Shown piece by piece: positions 46,289 to 59,131 of a DNA stretch of 64,000 bases. The stretch comes from Eulemur rufifrons. Its lineage: Eukaryota > Chordata > Mammalia > Primates > Lemuridae. The translations under genes and the position numbers were made by a program. The notes beneath the pieces are model-generated. The model searched no databases and had not been told where the DNA came from. It worked only from the letters and a program-made list of their open reading frames with translations. The DNA is taken from the NCBI RefSeq assembly GCF_041146395.1, contig NC_090989.1, positions 51,796,501 to 51,860,500 of the forward strand. The letters run 5' to 3'. Every line of letters begins with the position of its first letter. Within the stretch, counting starts at the first letter, position 1.

Positions 46289-47395
46289 GTATATAAACTA
46301 TATTACAACTCATTATTACAGCATCTCTCAATATACTCATATATTTTATATATTAAATTCCCATATTCCTAAAACATTTTTCCTTGCTTATACTGTAAGT
46401 TGTGGGCTTCCTGATGATCCAAACATAAATGCATTAAGCCCTTTTCAATCGGAGAATTGTGCTGTAAAGAAACAAATCCCTTCACAATTCATGGGCTTTT
46501 TTAACAGCAATAATAACTGCACATTTTTATCTTTTCAGTAGATTATACTTTGATTCTAGTCCTCACTCCATAGAATTTTGGAAATAGATGGGGGGGAGGA
46601 GTTCTTTAGAAACAATTATATAAGATAGTCAAAGTAACAAAATAAGATGTGCATTTGAAATCCCTAGATTAGAATACAGGCCACTGAATTAAACATGGTA
46701 CTTCCCAAAAACCTAACAAATCAAAATTTCAGGTCTTGGAAGAATAAGATGTCATCTTATCTTCTTTTCTTTCTAGAATCAAGACTAAAATAATTTCCTC
46801 CTACTCATGGCTTCATAATAACCATCTTCTGTGATCCATTCCATCATTTGACTATTTTATAAGCAGAAAATTTATTTTATTTTAATTTTTCAAAGTGCAT
46901 TTCTAATATCATATTATCCTCATAGTACTTTATTAATTGAATAAGGCCCCTACACACACATTGTAACATATATTAAGATCAGTCTGTTATTTTACTATAA
47001 AGTTCCACTTCAGGAGTTATGTGACTGTTCTATTCAAATCTGGGTTATGAGTCATGTGGTAATAAGGGTTTTTCCCTAATTATATTTCTAATTAAAATTT
47101 CCCCATAGATCCTTTTTTCCAACTCTTTGATTCTTTATGTGATATTTGAACCTTTCCAGCATTTCTACTCACTAGATGAAATCAACAGTTTCATAATGTT
47201 TTTGAATATTTCTTCATATTTTGCCCAAATATGATGGCTGATCCCTGATTTAATTTTTCTTTTATTATGTCTTGCTTGCTTGCTTTTGATATGATTTTCT
47301 TAGACTCTACATTAATTTCTGTATTAAGTTATAAACTCTTGCCTTACATCATGTATACTACTGAGTTCACATCTTTCATTGTATCTTTTTTTAGT
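46289..47395. other. AT-rich non-coding stretch
   Basis: No gene or named repeat recognised. Confidence 0.4.
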
Positions 47396-48820
47396 TTCTT
47401 ATGTATGTATGTATGTATATATTTCAGAATATTCCAGGGGTACAAATGTTTTGGTTACATGGATTGCTTTTGTACCACTTGAGTCAAAGTCATAAGTGTA
47501 CCCATCACCCAGATAGTGTACCTTGTGCCTGTTAGGTATGATTTCACCCATCCCCTCCTCCTCCCTCCCACCTGCATGATTTCCATTGAGTTTTACTTCC
47601 ATCTGCACACATGAGTGCTGACCAGTTAGTTCCAATTTAACAGTGAGTACATGTTGTATTTGTTTTTCCATTCTTACGATACTTAGGAGGATGGTCTCCA
47701 GTTCCACTCAGATTGTTGCAAAAGGTATGAATTCATTTTTCATGGCTTAGTAGTACTCCATGGCATACATATACCACATTTTATTAATCCACTCATGAAT
47801 TGATGGGCCTTTGGGTTGATTCCAAATCTTTGCAATTGTGAATTGTGCTGCAATAAACATTCTAGTGCAAATGTCTTTTTGCTAAAAAGACTTTTTTTTC
47901 CTTTGGGTAAATACCCAGTACTGGTATTGCTGGATCAAACAGTAGGTCTACTTTTAGTTCTTTGAGGAATCTCCATAGTATTTTCTATAGAGGTTGTAGT
48001 AGTTTGCAATCCCACCAACAGTGTATAAGTGTTCCTTTCTCTCTGCATCCACACCAGCACCTGTTGCTTTGGGACTTTTTGATAAAAGCCATTCTCACTG
48101 GGGTTAGGTGATATCTCATTGTGGTTTTGATTTGCATTTCTCTGATCATTAGTGACACTGAGCATTTTTTCATACGTTTATTGGCCATTATTCTATCTTC
48201 TTTAGAAAAGCTTCTGTTCATGTCTTTTGCTTTCTAATGGGGTTTTGTGTTTTTTTTTTTTCTTGCTTATTTGCTAAGGTCTTTGTAGATTCTGATTATT
48301 AGTCCTTTATCGTATGTATAGCATACAAATATTTTCTCCCATTCTATAGGTTGTCTATTTGCTCTGTTGATTTTTTCCTTGGCTGTGCAGAAGCTTTTTA
48401 ATTTGATCAGGTTCCATTTATTTATTTTTGTTGTTGCTGTGATTGCCTTTGGGGTCTTATTCATAAATTATTTGCCTAGGCCAATATCTAGAAGAGTTTT
48501 TCCAACATTTTCTTCTAGAATTCTTATGGTTTAATGTCTTAGATTTAAGTCTGTTATCCATCTTGAATTAATTTTTGTGAGTGGTGAGAGATATGGATCC
48601 TGTTTCATCTTCTACATGTGGCTATCCAATTTTCCCAGCACCATTTATTGAATAGGGATTCTTTTCCCCATATATATTGCTGTCTGCTTTGTCAAAGATC
48701 TTTTGGCAATGTGTGGATGGTTTAATATCTGGGTTCTCTGTTCTGTTCAATTGGTCTATGTCTATAATTTTGTGCCAGTACCATGCTGTTTTGGTTACTA
48801 TAGCCTTATAGTAAAGCTTA
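47396..48820 (-). mobile_element. 5'-truncated L1 of intermediate age
   Basis: Complement of L1: a (TATG)n tail at 47399-47418, 3' UTR 'aggggtacaaatgttttggt' to 47640, then ORF2 C-terminal text from about 47700 to 48820 including the Cys/His cluster near 48030-48060 and '[12 protein letters not shown]' upstream. Frames are broken several times. It is older than the elements at 8 and 59 kb but younger than the L1M copies. Confidence 0.88.
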
Positions 48821-49161
48821 ATATAACCAACCTATTTTTAAATTCAGGAAACAAAAGACATTAATATTAGACTTACACTATTGACTATAAAGTTGTTTCT
48901 GACTTAAATTATGATATGTGAATAATTCATGTTGCAACACACAATTGTTGAATCTTCATATAGAGAATGGCATATCAAATATCCTATTTTTAAGACAATT
49001 GCCCCTTGGTCATGAAGAAAATAGAAATATTTTGTTAGCAAGTGTTGCTTATTGGATAGCTGGACTGCCTCAATAAAAGTTCAAGAAGAACAGTAATTTT
49101 ACTGGAGCAAAAACAGTTACATACAGAGAAATTCCATTTTCTGGGGAATACTAAACACTTT
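48821..49161. other. Short non-coding stretch
   Basis: No feature recognised between the L1 and the next Alu. Confidence 0.45.
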
Positions 49162-49524
49162 AAACCCCACTTTTCATTTTTTTTTTTTTTTTTTGAGACA
49201 AAGTCTCGCTCTGTTGCCCAAGCTAGAGTGCCGTGGCGTCAGCCTAGCTCACAGCAACCTCAAACTCCTGGGCTCAAGCAATCCTACTGCCTCAGCCTCC
49301 CGAGTAGCTGAGACTACAGGCATGCACCACCATGCTCAGCTAATTTTTTCTGTATATATTTTTAGTTGGTCAGATAATTTCTTTCTGTTTTTAGTAGAGA
49401 CGGGGTCTCGCTCTTGCTCAGGCTGGTCTCGAACTCCTGACCTCGAGCAATGCACCCGCCTCGGCCTCCCAGAGTGCTGGGATTACAGGTGTGAGCCACC
49501 ACGCCTGGCCAAAGCCCACTTTTC
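49162..49524 (-). mobile_element. Alu SINE with target duplication
   Basis: Complement of a dimeric Alu at 49177-49510, with T-run, 'cgctctgttgcccaagctag', linker 'tgtatatatttttagttggt', 'ggattacaggtgtgagccac'. Flanks 'aaaccccacttttc' and 'aaagcccacttttc' differ by one base. The frame at 49193-49528 is antisense Alu. Confidence 0.95.
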
Positions 49525-50119
49525 TTAATAACTGAAAACACCTACCCCTTCCATAATTCTTTCCATATTCCTTTTCAGGATCTAGGACTTATATGGGGAG
49601 GTAGACCAGCTTTTTTTCCACTTGTTGCTTAGAATTCTTTGCACATCCCGTACTAGTCCCATCCTTTCTGCTGTCTTAATCTCCTCAGACTAGTCAAGTA
49701 AACTAAGCTCTTATTTTAAGTGAACGATGGGTAAGCATTCATTGAAATCTCATGAATATTTGTATTCAACTCTTCTATGAAAGCACAGGTGGAGCCCGTG
49801 TTTTCCACCACTAAGTTATCAGTGCCTAGCACAGTGCCTGGCTGTGTGATAGCCACATGCATATTCGTTAAGTGTTTCACATAGTGATGATGTTCACATG
49901 TCAAAGGGTCTCCTAGAATTTTTTAAAGATTAATTCCTTTGACTCATATATATTAATACATAGATATATGCTATTTTTTAATAAAACAAGATGTTTTTAT
50001 TCATAACATTCTCCACATTCTCATTTATAAAACCATTCCTACCTTTCCCTTGGAGATATGCTTTTATGAGCATCTAGGAAGGTCTTTCTGCCTTTTCAAA
50101 TCTGCTTTCTGATTCAAAC
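49525..50119. other. Non-coding stretch, no feature recognised
   Basis: The part at 49815-49880 ('cctagcacagtgcctggctg') hints at a MIR or L2 fragment, but too little remains to assign it. Confidence 0.4.
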
Positions 50120-50285
50120 TCCCACAGTTTCAATTTTCTCATCAACAAAATGGTGAGCAAATAAGAAACAACCTCTTCCTCATAATATGGCTATGAGGAT
50201 TAAATGCAGCAATATATCCAAGAGTAGATTTACTCGAAAATCCTTGCCAGGCATTCCCAATGCTCAGTAAATATCAATTGCTTTT
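50120..50285 (+). repeat. MIR SINE fragment
   Basis: 'agtttcaattttctcatcaa', 'atatggctatgaggattaaa' and 'atgctcagtaaatatcaatt' follow the MIR order. Confidence 0.65.
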
Positions 50286-51049
50286 TTCTCCTTCTCTTTT
50301 TGTTCTTGCTATGGAAGGAAATGCCATCTACAACTATTTCATTAAGAAAAGATGAGATTCTCCATTTAGACAAAGCCTTTCTCTACATTAGAAAGTAACC
50401 AGACTTACAGGGATGTGCTAAACACAAATACCAGTTGTATAGGTGAGGGAGAGCTGAAGTCGGTTCAATAAATCATGAAAAAATACAAAGTTTAACAAAG
50501 AAGAGTTTAATTGAAAACCGTAGTACCTCCATCTGCTCCAACATCTTTTATTGAGTCCTGATTATTATAGCCTGAAGGAGATAAGCTTTACACTACTCTG
50601 AATGAAGTGAGGTGTGACATTAATTGTTACATTTGAACTCTTACAGATTAGAAATTGTGCAGCTATGCACATGCCATATAATAGCTTTCAGGTTCTACTT
50701 TTTCTATTTTCAGATTATTCTACCTGTAGTGTTTTGATGTGTTATATTATTAAAAAATAATTTTTGCATAGGATAATATGTTCCCTAGGACTTTGTTTCA
50801 TGTGAAATAAAGGGATACAGTCACACTAGTCTAGTAGAAAGCAAGATATAGTTAGCATCTGTCTTCTTAAGTGCAGGGCCATCCAATCTGCAGGTAAATC
50901 ACAGATCTGAAAATATTGTCTTAGGGAAAAGTTCCATTTGCCATGAAAAAAAATTTCTGTCTTTGTAAGAACTGGTCTCCTGAGACAAAAGTAAATTCAG
51001 AGGAAGGAGAAAATGAACCAACATTTAGAAACTAAGAGTCCAAGCACAA
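50286..51049. other. Non-coding stretch, no feature recognised
   Basis: AT-rich, no gene or named repeat. Confidence 0.4.
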
Positions 51050-51165
51050 AATTCTAGCAGGAGGAACTCATATTCATATTTAACAGACAAATTACTCATG
51101 GACGTTAAGTAGAAGTGAGACAGCTAGCAAGTAGATGAACAGGGATTCAAACTCTGCGGGGGTTT
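51050..51165 (-). repeat. MIR fragment
   Basis: 'atatttaacagacaaattac', 'agacagctagcaagtagatg' and 'gggattcaaactctgc' are complement-strand MIR. Confidence 0.6.
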
Positions 51166-51959
51166 TTTTTCTTCCAAACATGGTTGATTCTACTTCTCCC
51201 TTTTTATGAGCAGCAGACTCAGAAGACTGTTGCTACAATCAAATTAATAATGTAGAAGAAATGTGCTTTAAAAGCTGAAGGATGGAGGTGTGGGGAAAGT
51301 ACATGGACACTCCCTGAGCCAGGTTCTCCACCATTGTAATGGAATGTTATGAAAATAAAATCGGATGAAATTTGAAGAACACTTTAGAAAGTTAAAATAC
51401 TAAACGTGTTTTAATTTCATTTATATTTATTTATAGCAAACAAGTGAAGCAGAGAGCCACATGCCTTGAGACCCTTGTTCCTTCCCTCTTACCTTTCCTC
51501 CTCACTTCTCTTCCATCTCTCTCTTGTCATATATTCCCACGCATGTACTTAAAGAGAGTTAAGTCCTTAAAACAAATTCCTGAGAAAATAAAAAGAGAAG
51601 GTAAAAACAGTGTTTACAATCTTCAGGGAGGAAGGTAACTATAATTCATAGCTTACTGCAGCAGTCTCCGAATTCTTTCAGAATTACAATGATATCATTA
51701 TTTATTTAATTTATAAGAGCTTCTTAGGGCAGAAGTGGTATCTTAAAGTTTTTTGTATTTTCAGTAAGGAGCACAGTAAAGAAAATTGAATAAATGTTTA
51801 TCATTGATAGAGATTATATAGACACACACACATGCGATGATTAATTGATACTGAATTCCTTCGCTATAAGAACTTTGTTTTACCCCTCTTTTGAGATAAC
51901 TGAGGCAATTATGATGAGTTTCAAAAGCAGATTAGAAATTTCATATTTTGCAAGGGGAA
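51166..51959. other. Non-coding stretch, no feature recognised
   Basis: No named repeat. The short plus frame at 51444-51638 is unrecognised. Confidence 0.4.
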
Positions 51960-52160
51960 ACAAGAAGAATTAAAAATTTTAATTAAGAGGCCAGTGAGTA
52001 GGGAAAAACCAGATAATTATGGTGGCATCAAAGGCAAGGGAAAAATTTTATTTCAAGAAGAAAATGGATAGTGTCAATATCCACAATGAGGTCAAATATG
52101 ATAGGTAAGGAAAAGTGTCCAATGGATTTAAGCAAGAAGGAGGACATTGATAAACTCATC
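51960..52160 (-). repeat. L2 LINE fragment
   Basis: 'gaaaatggatagtgtcaata', 'aatgaggtcaaatatgatag' and 'gtgtccaatggatttaagca' are antisense L2 text in the right order. Confidence 0.6.
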
Positions 52161-52284
52161 AAAAGTAGTAAGCTGATTAAATCTTCTAATATGATTATAG
52201 TTTAGTTTATTGAAACAATAAATATAATAAATAATAAAATATCTGTTATCTCATGCTGATTTGTTAATACATAAAAAATCACAA

Positions 52285-52370
52285 ATGGCCATATGAATGC
52301 ATTCAACAAATATAAACTGAGCACTCACTAGGACTGTGCTGGACATTGGGGATAAAAAGTGGGTAAATAG
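52285..52370 (-). repeat. L2 LINE 3' terminus
   Basis: 'gcattcaacaaatataaact', 'gagcactcactaggactgtg' and 'ctggacattggggataaa' are the antisense L2 end. Confidence 0.75.
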
Positions 52371-53499
52371 CATGAATTTTTAGGCTAGCTTTCCTCTAAT
52401 TTACCATTCTTCTTCAACTTTCTTTGCATCAAAATCACCTTGAGGAGCTTTTGGAAAATACATTAGGAAAACATATAATTCCCATTTGGGTTTAGCTCAA
52501 AACTGAGTGAATATAAGATCAAGGTATTTATAATTTTATAGACTCCAAAGATAATTTTAATGCATATCAATGTTTTAAATCACTAATATATCAACCCTCT
52601 AAAGTCATAACATAAAGACAAATCTGTGGTTTCTATTTCTATTTCAGCAAAATTGAGACCTGAGATAACCTAAAAATTCTCAAGTTCAAACACCTAGAAA
52701 TGCTGGGTGGAATGCAACACAATTCTAATTCTAGATAAAATGTAGGGAATGAAAAAGATCTTGGTTGTTGTGGTAACAACAAGGAAAATTTATATCAAAG
52801 AGAAGTCATAATTTTTTATGTGACTAAAGAAGAATGAATGCTGCAAGGAAGCCTTAATAAACTAGCATCTTTCATACATGGGGATAGGTGCTTGGTCTAG
52901 GAAGGGAAGACTATAGAGAGAAATGCTAAAGATGAAAAGATTTTATAGAGAAAAGGAGAGGTCAGGCATGACCTTGAATGACAATGTAGGCTGAATTGGG
53001 GTATAGAAAAGACCCAAGCACAAAAACAAATTGCTGATCTGACAATTCTCTCTACCAGCAATACTCCCCACATTTTGCAAAGAGAGCTGCAGTACAGGAA
53101 AGACTGAAAACATAATCCTGTGCATTCTCATAATGACTGGATTCTTGAGTCCCATAGGTGATGAATCCAAAGAAAAAGCAACATATTGGAAGTTGCAGCC
53201 AATTCACTCCCAGGTCAAATATTTGCAAGACAAAAAGGGGATGAATTCAATCTAATTAAAGCTGTAGCCCAGTCTCAACCCAACACAATATGCAAAGGAC
53301 TCTAAATTATCAGGACTTTATCCTAATCACATAACCAAGGGAAGAGATTTCATTCTCTGGACTACAAAACAAGCAATATTATACTTCAATCTCTACTCTT
53401 CCATGTACAATATCTGGAATAAAATTCTTAAAAGATAAAAGGCAGAAAATTCAAATCTAAGTAACAAAAATCTAATGGTACAAATAGAAAACAAATACT
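52371..53499. other. Non-coding stretch, no feature recognised
   Basis: AT-rich, no gene. The part 53210-53499 may extend the L1M fragment that follows, but I cannot align it. Confidence 0.4.
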
Positions 53500-53870
53500 G
53501 AGATGATGGACTTATATCAAAATCATATAATTATGTTAAATGTACATGAGGGAAAATTTTAATTAATAGTCAGTCATTGTCAGACTGGATTAAAAAGTCA
53601 AGAACCAACTGAATATTGTTTACATAAGACATGCTTTAAATTTATAGATTCTAATAGTTTTAAAAGGAAGGGAAAAAATATCAAGGCAAATAATAATCAT
53701 TAGAAAACTGAAGTAGTCATATTAATATACAAATTGGACTTCAAGACAAAAAGTGATACAAGAAAAAAATGGATCATTGGTAAAAAGTTAACTTATAAGG
53801 AAGAAGTAACAATCCTAAAGATGTATACACCTAATAATACAACTTCAAAATATATGAAGCATCCATTGAT
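53500..53870 (+). mobile_element. Old L1M endonuclease-region fragment
   Basis: Sense L1 ORF2 text: 'gtcagactggattaaaaagt', 'taagacatgctttaaattta', 'tggacttcaagacaaaaagt', 'acacctaataatacaacttc', the region after the QETH-type block of the endonuclease. Only a shadow of the frame remains. Confidence 0.65.
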
Positions 53871-54439
53871 ATTATGGGGCACACTCTTGCTGGTGAACAA
53901 AGCAAGCATTCCATTGAACTACAAGTTTCAGCTGCTTCTAGGCATTCTGCACTCCTTGTTTCTAGGGACTAGCAGGCAAGAAGAGGAGTTATCATATTGT
54001 CCAGGGTAATTAACTATGAACAGGAAGAGAAGTAGTGGTGGTTTGCTTAATGTGGACAGGGGAGAATACATGTGGAATCCAAGTTATCCACTTGGATGCC
54101 AACTGGTACTCTTTCACCCCATTGTATCCATAAATATACATTTCTAGTAACTCTGGACTGAAAATGATTACCAAAGGTTCAGACCACTCTGAAAGGATGA
54201 TTTGGTCACACCAGCTGGTAAGCTACCAAGATCTAACAAGGTGATACCTAAGGGCCAGGAGAATTTGGAATGGAGAGTAGAAACTGCGAAGGATGTGTAC
54301 CAGTTTTAACCCCAGTGTCAACTGTAGATATTACAGCTGTAGCTTGTTTTCCTAATCTTCTTCTAAGTTTCCCATTAGGAAGACTGGAATCATGAATAAG
54401 CTGATCCCTGAACTTGCGTGAGAAGTAGATCTGTGATGT
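53871..54439. other. Non-coding stretch, no feature recognised
   Basis: No named repeat; possibly the outer part of the following LTR-element cluster. Confidence 0.35.
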
Positions 54440-54790
54440 AAGGGATAGTTTGAGGCAACCATGAAAATGCACCCCTTAGGTCTCCTACTGCAGGGATTGT
54501 AATTGAAAGCCCCAGATGCTATGTACTAACTACATCACTGCATCCTGGCCAAGGAACCGCTTCCTCTGAGCTGCCCCCAACCAATAGCTCAGTGCAGTAG
54601 AGATACTAAAGCTGGCCCTTTCTGTCAGATTTGGGGCTCCTCTGACAGACACCTTTGGCTTGAAGCCTCTTCATTGGCCTTGCCAAAACTTCATAAAACT
54701 GCATTGCAGTCTCTTGAACCTTTCTTCCTTCTTTCTTTCCTTCCTTCCCCGCTTTCCTTCATAAGCATCAATGTGTATTGCAATCAGAGG
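54440..54790 (+). mobile_element. Probable LTR fragment
   Basis: Text such as 'ccaatagctcagtgcagtag', 'agatactaaagctggccctt' and 'aacttcataaaactgcattg' resembles an ERVL-class LTR. The family and ends are uncertain. A (CTTT)n-like patch lies at 54725-54750. Confidence 0.35.
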
Positions 54791-54829
54791 GTTCTTCCAG
54801 CCTCCTACAGTTCCAGAGGTACAGGCCAT

Positions 54830-55557
54830 AAACTTGGCTGTCTCTGTGCAGGGCTAACTCTGCAGGCACGTAGAATACAAGAGCTATGGAAGCAGGGCTA
54901 CCTTCATCTAGATTTCAAAGGATGCTTCAGAGAGCCTTAGAACCCAGGCAGAGAACTGCCACAAAGGTAGAGTTTCTGCAAGTCCCCACTAGGGCAATAT
55001 TTAGTGGAGTCACTGGGGCAAGGCTGACCCCAAGACCCTAGACCTGCAGAGCCCCCAGCATGCAACACTAGCCTAGAAGAGTTGCAGGCACACAACTCAC
55101 CCAGCAAAACCATGGGGACAGGGTTCCCTGGAGCTTTTCAAATCCAATCCCTGCTTCACTGTGTCTGGAAAATGGGACATGGAGTCAAAGACAATTATTC
55201 TCAAGCCTTAAGATTTAATGCTGTTTTTCTTGTTGGGTTTTGGACTTACGTGGGACCTGTTCCCCTTTCTTTTTTCTCTCTTTTAGAATGGAAATGTTTA
55301 TCTTATGCCTGTCTTACTTGGAAGCATATAACTTGTTTGATTTCACAGACTCACAGCTAGAGGGGAATTTGTCTCAGAATGAGTAGTACCCTGGGTCTCA
55401 CCTATATCTGATTTAGATGATATTTAGATGAGACTTTGGATTTAGACTTTCAAGTTGATGCTGGAATGAATTAAGACTTTTGGGGGCTACCAGGTGGGAA
55501 TTAATGTATTTTGCATGTGAGAAGGACATGAATTGGGAGAGGAACAAGGGTGGAACG
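54830..55557 (+). mobile_element. MaLR (ERVL-MaLR) internal region
   Basis: Collinear with the non-coding internal part of MaLR elements: 'gcacgtagaatacaagagct', 'agatttcaaaggatgcttca', 'atgggacatggagtcaaaga', 'gatgagactttggatttaga', 'tttgcatgtgagaaggacat', 'gaattgggagaggaacaagg'. It leads directly into the 3' LTR. These are non-autonomous old retrovirus-like elements; no gag, pol or env frame is present. Confidence 0.75.
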
Positions 55558-55931
55558 ATATGATTTGGATGATGTTGTCACCTCTAAAATTCATGTTAAA
55601 ACTTAATTTCCAATGCAACTGTATTACAAGGTGTGGGTTGGGGGGGTTGGTGATTAAGTCATGAGGACTGCAGTCCCATAAATGGAATTAGCATCCTTAA
55701 AAAGGGGCTTAAAGATTAAGAAAGTGCTCCGTTGCCCTTCCCTCTTCCACCACGTAAGGACATAGCTAGAAAGCATCATCTTGGAAGCAGAAAGCAGCCC
55801 TCACCAGATACCAATGTTGGTGCTTTCATATTGGATTGCTCAGCCTCCAGAACTGTGAGAAATAAATTTTTGTTCTTTATAAGTTACCCAGTAAGGTATT
55901 TCATTATAGCAGCACAAACAGACTAAGACAC
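55558..55931 (+). mobile_element. MLT1-type MaLR 3' LTR
   Basis: Starts 'gatatgatttggatgatgtt' and ends 'agcacaaacagactaagaca', with 'tgattaagtcatgaggactg', 'ccataaatggaattagcatc', 'cctccagaactgtgagaaat' and the polyadenylation signal AATAAA at 55860. Together with the internal region it forms the 3' half of a MaLR insertion; a 5' LTR was not recognised. Confidence 0.85.
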
Positions 55932-55934
55932 TTA

Positions 55935-56510
55935 GCTAATCTAACTAAGGGTTTTATAAGGGACAAGGGGAAAGATCTCCCTTGGCCCTCTGAAGGTTCA
56001 CTGAAAATCGCTGACATGAGGCAGATTAAGAGGGAAAAAGGCATACAAATTTATATAATGTGTATACACGGGAGCCTTCCAAATGAAGACCCGACCCCCG
56101 AATGGGGTGCAGAACCTTATATACCATCTCCAAGTTATAGAAAGAATGTGGGCTCAGAGCATGTCCAAAAACACGTTATGGTGGTAAACTAGGTTTTAAT
56201 GGCAAATAGATTGTGGAAAAGAGAGAAGAGGAGACTTAGCTACTAAAAGTGGTCTTGTTACATCGATGAAACATTATAGAAAGCAGCCTTCAGAGAAAAT
56301 GAGTAGTAAATGTTTCTTTTAGACCTGTAAAGGTGTCAGACTCTCAGTTACTCTTTCCTAGATATGAACAAGGGAAGGCCTGGCTGCATTAATGCAGATT
56401 CTCTATAGATGCAAATTCTCTGACAAAGGACAGCTTTGCAGGGCTACTCTGTTTTCTGGCTCACTGAACAGCCATCTTAAAATATGTTGAAGTAATATAT
56501 TTTGCAGTAA
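55935..56510 (-). mobile_element. Probable ERV LTR fragment
   Basis: Blocks 'gaggcagattaagagggaaa', 'ccaaatgaagacccgacccc', 'aggagacttagctactaaaa', 'aatgcagattctctatagat' and 'ttaaaatatgttgaagtaat' form a recurrent mammalian LTR-type repeat. Strand is tentative. No coding sequence. Confidence 0.45.
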
Positions 56511-56514
56511 AATA

Positions 56515-58290
56515 TTTTGATTTCCTTCAGCTTTCAATTGTGTTGATCTTTTCAAATAATCACCTCTTAGTTTTACTGATTTTTTTCTATTATTTATCTA
56601 TTAATTCTTTCCTGTATCGCTGCCCTAAACATATTTCCTTCCTTCTGCTAACTTTGGGCTTAGTTTGTTATTCTTTTTCTATTCCTTGAGGTGTAAAATA
56701 AGGTTGTTTATTTGAGATATTTCTTTTTTCTTAAATTTTATTTTAATTAATATTAACGGGGAAAAGAACTACAGAATCTATAACATAACTTAAAGAGGTT
56801 TATTCTGTGCCAGATATGTGCGACTGTAGCCTGGAGAACATGATCTCAAGAAGTCTTGAGAAAATGTTCCTAAGGCTGCCAGGTTACAGTTTGGATGCCT
56901 ATATCCATGGAAACAGAAATTACAGGCAAAACCACACATCAGTACATGGAAGGTATACATTGGTTCAGCCAGAAAAGGCAGAACATCTTGAAGCAGGGGC
57001 TTACAAGTTATAGGTTGGTTGTAGGGATTCTTTAGTTAGCACTTTGTTGAAATAAGTTAAGCTTTGACTAAAGACCTGGAGTCTGTAGAAAGAAATGATT
57101 CAGTTAAGACAGGAGATCTGCTAGGATGCTTGAGTTAGGATAATGGGTCTTCCATCTGTCATGTGATGCTGTACTGGAATCAGGTTGGAAAGTAAGCCAC
57201 ATTATATCGGGTTAAACTTGCTAATGAGATTTTATCATTTGTAGGTGTGACTCATCACATCTTTTAGAAAGGAATTTGGGCAAGTGGGAAAAAAATGTCA
57301 GACTTCAGTCCTCATTGTCTATCCCCAAATGTCAGTTTTTCTTCTTTAACGTAGGTTTTTATCGCTATAAACTTCTTTCTTAGTACTACTTTTGCTCCAT
57401 CACATAATATTTGAAATGTTGTATTTTAATTTTTGTTTGTTTTAAGATATTTTCTAATTTCCCTTTTGACTTCTTCTTTGTCTCACTGGTTGTTCAAGAT
57501 TGTGTTGTTTAATTCCCATATATTTGTGATTTTTCAGTTTTCGTCTGCCATTAATTTCTAATTTCATTCCATTGTAGTTGGAGAATATACTTGGTAAGAT
57601 TTTCATCTTCTTAAGTTTCTTAGATTTAAGGTTTTTACCTAATGTATACCAATCATGGAGAACGTTTTGTGTGCACTTGAGAAGGTTTACTCTGTTGCTG
57701 TTCAGTGAAATGTCTTATGTATGTCTCTTAGGTCCATTTGGTCTAGAGTGTTGTTCAAATCCTTTGCATCTTTAATGATTTTCTGTCTGTATGTATTGAA
57801 AGTGGGGTACTGAAACCACCTCTTAGTACTATGTTACTATTCGATCCTTCAGTTTTGTCAATGTTTGCTTCATATATTTGGTTGCTCTGATGTTTGTTAC
57901 ATATACATTACATTTTATAATTTTTTTTATCTTCTGGGTGAAATGACCCTTTTAGCATTATGTATACACGTATAGTCTTTCTTGGACTCTTTTGACAGTT
58001 TTTGAATTAAAGTCTATTTTTTTTTTTTTTTTGCTATAAGTATGACCATCACTTTTCTCTTTTGGTTTTCATTTGTATAGAAAATGTTTTTACATCTTTT
58101 CAGTCTGTGTGGTTTTAAATCTAAGGTGATTCTCTTATAGACAGAACATAGTTGAGTTTTGGGTTTTTTTAAAAAAAACTCATTCGGCCACTCTATGTCT
58201 TTTAATTGGGGAATTTAATCCATTTACATTTAAAGTAATTATTGATAGGAAAGGACTTACTATTAACATTTTGTTAACTGTTTTCTATCT
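56515..58290 (-). mobile_element. Old L1M ORF2 endonuclease region, split by an LTR
   Basis: Complement of L1 ORF2: 'gatcttttcaaataatcacc' on the left, and after an insertion 'gctataaacttctttcttag', 'tcactggttgttcaagattg', 'gtcttatgtatgtctcttag', 'aatccatttacatttaaagt'. The two parts continue each other, so the LTR at 56740-57336 was inserted later. Heavily mutated. Confidence 0.75.
56740..57336 (-). mobile_element. Solo ERV LTR nested in L1M
   Basis: On the minus strand the element begins 'tgacatttggggatagacaa' and runs about 590 bp to a polyadenylation signal AATAAA (complement at about 56793) followed by 'ctgtagttcttttcccc'. The order, with a pyrimidine-rich end and a signal about 50 bp from the terminus, fits a class-I LTR of the MER4 kind. 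No internal viral sequence or second LTR, so it is a solo LTR left by recombination. The plus frame at 56807-57013 is incidental. Confidence 0.55.
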
Positions 58291-59131
58291 GTCTTGTTGC
58301 TTTTTTGTCCCTGTTTTCCTTTCTTGCTGCCTCCATTTATGTTTCATCAATTTTTGTGTAGTGATATGCTTTGATTCCTTTCTCACTTATCTTGTGAATC
58401 TTCTCTAGGTATTTTCTTTGTGGTTACAAAAAGGCTTCCATAAACCATCTTATGGTTATAATAATCTATTTTAAGTGAACATCCACTGATACTTTGTTGT
58501 GCATATTCAAGAGTAAGGGTAAAATGAAGATATATTAAAGCAATCAAAATTTGAGAGAATTTACCACACATACAGTCACTGAGTGAACCACTAAATTTTT
58601 AATAAGAAATAAATTGAATGAACAAGGAAAGAATGGGTTGAAAACAAACACTGTGAACAAATAAACTGCCAAACTTTGGGGTCAATCTGAACAAACACTG
58701 ACACTAAAAAAACATATACCAAAAAAGGGATATAAAAGCTAAATAAAAATAAAATGCTGCAAAGAGCATGTAAAATGGTACAAAGTAGTAGGAATTAAAT
58801 CTTTCTAAGCTCTATGTATTGTTCTGGAGAGGGACAGAAATATTGATTAAATTAGACTGCCAATTTAGGTATGCATGTCTTTATAATAATCCAAATATGT
58901 TTCTCAGGTCATAATCGCAGTAGAAACTAGATCTGTTCATTTCCATTTTGCTTACCCTCAGTTCTGGAGTTTAAGAAAGTAGTAAGACACTATAACTACA
59001 ATTCTGTATCTACTATAACAAATTTACTACCAGTAAAGCTATGTCATGATTACCTCCCTCTTCAGAGAGCTATGAGCACCTCACTTATCCTTCCTATCAG
59101 AAGTTAAATGTCTCCTCCTCATCTCTCTCCG
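58291..59131. other. Non-coding stretch, no feature recognised
   Basis: AT-rich, possibly with more eroded L1 at the left edge. No gene. Confidence 0.4.

Noticed and set aside
49193..49528. 111-codon plus-strand frame
   Set aside because: Antisense Alu.
54674..55360. Plus-strand frames as remnants of a retroviral gene
   Set aside because: The MaLR internal region is non-coding and the peptides show no gag, pol or env motif.
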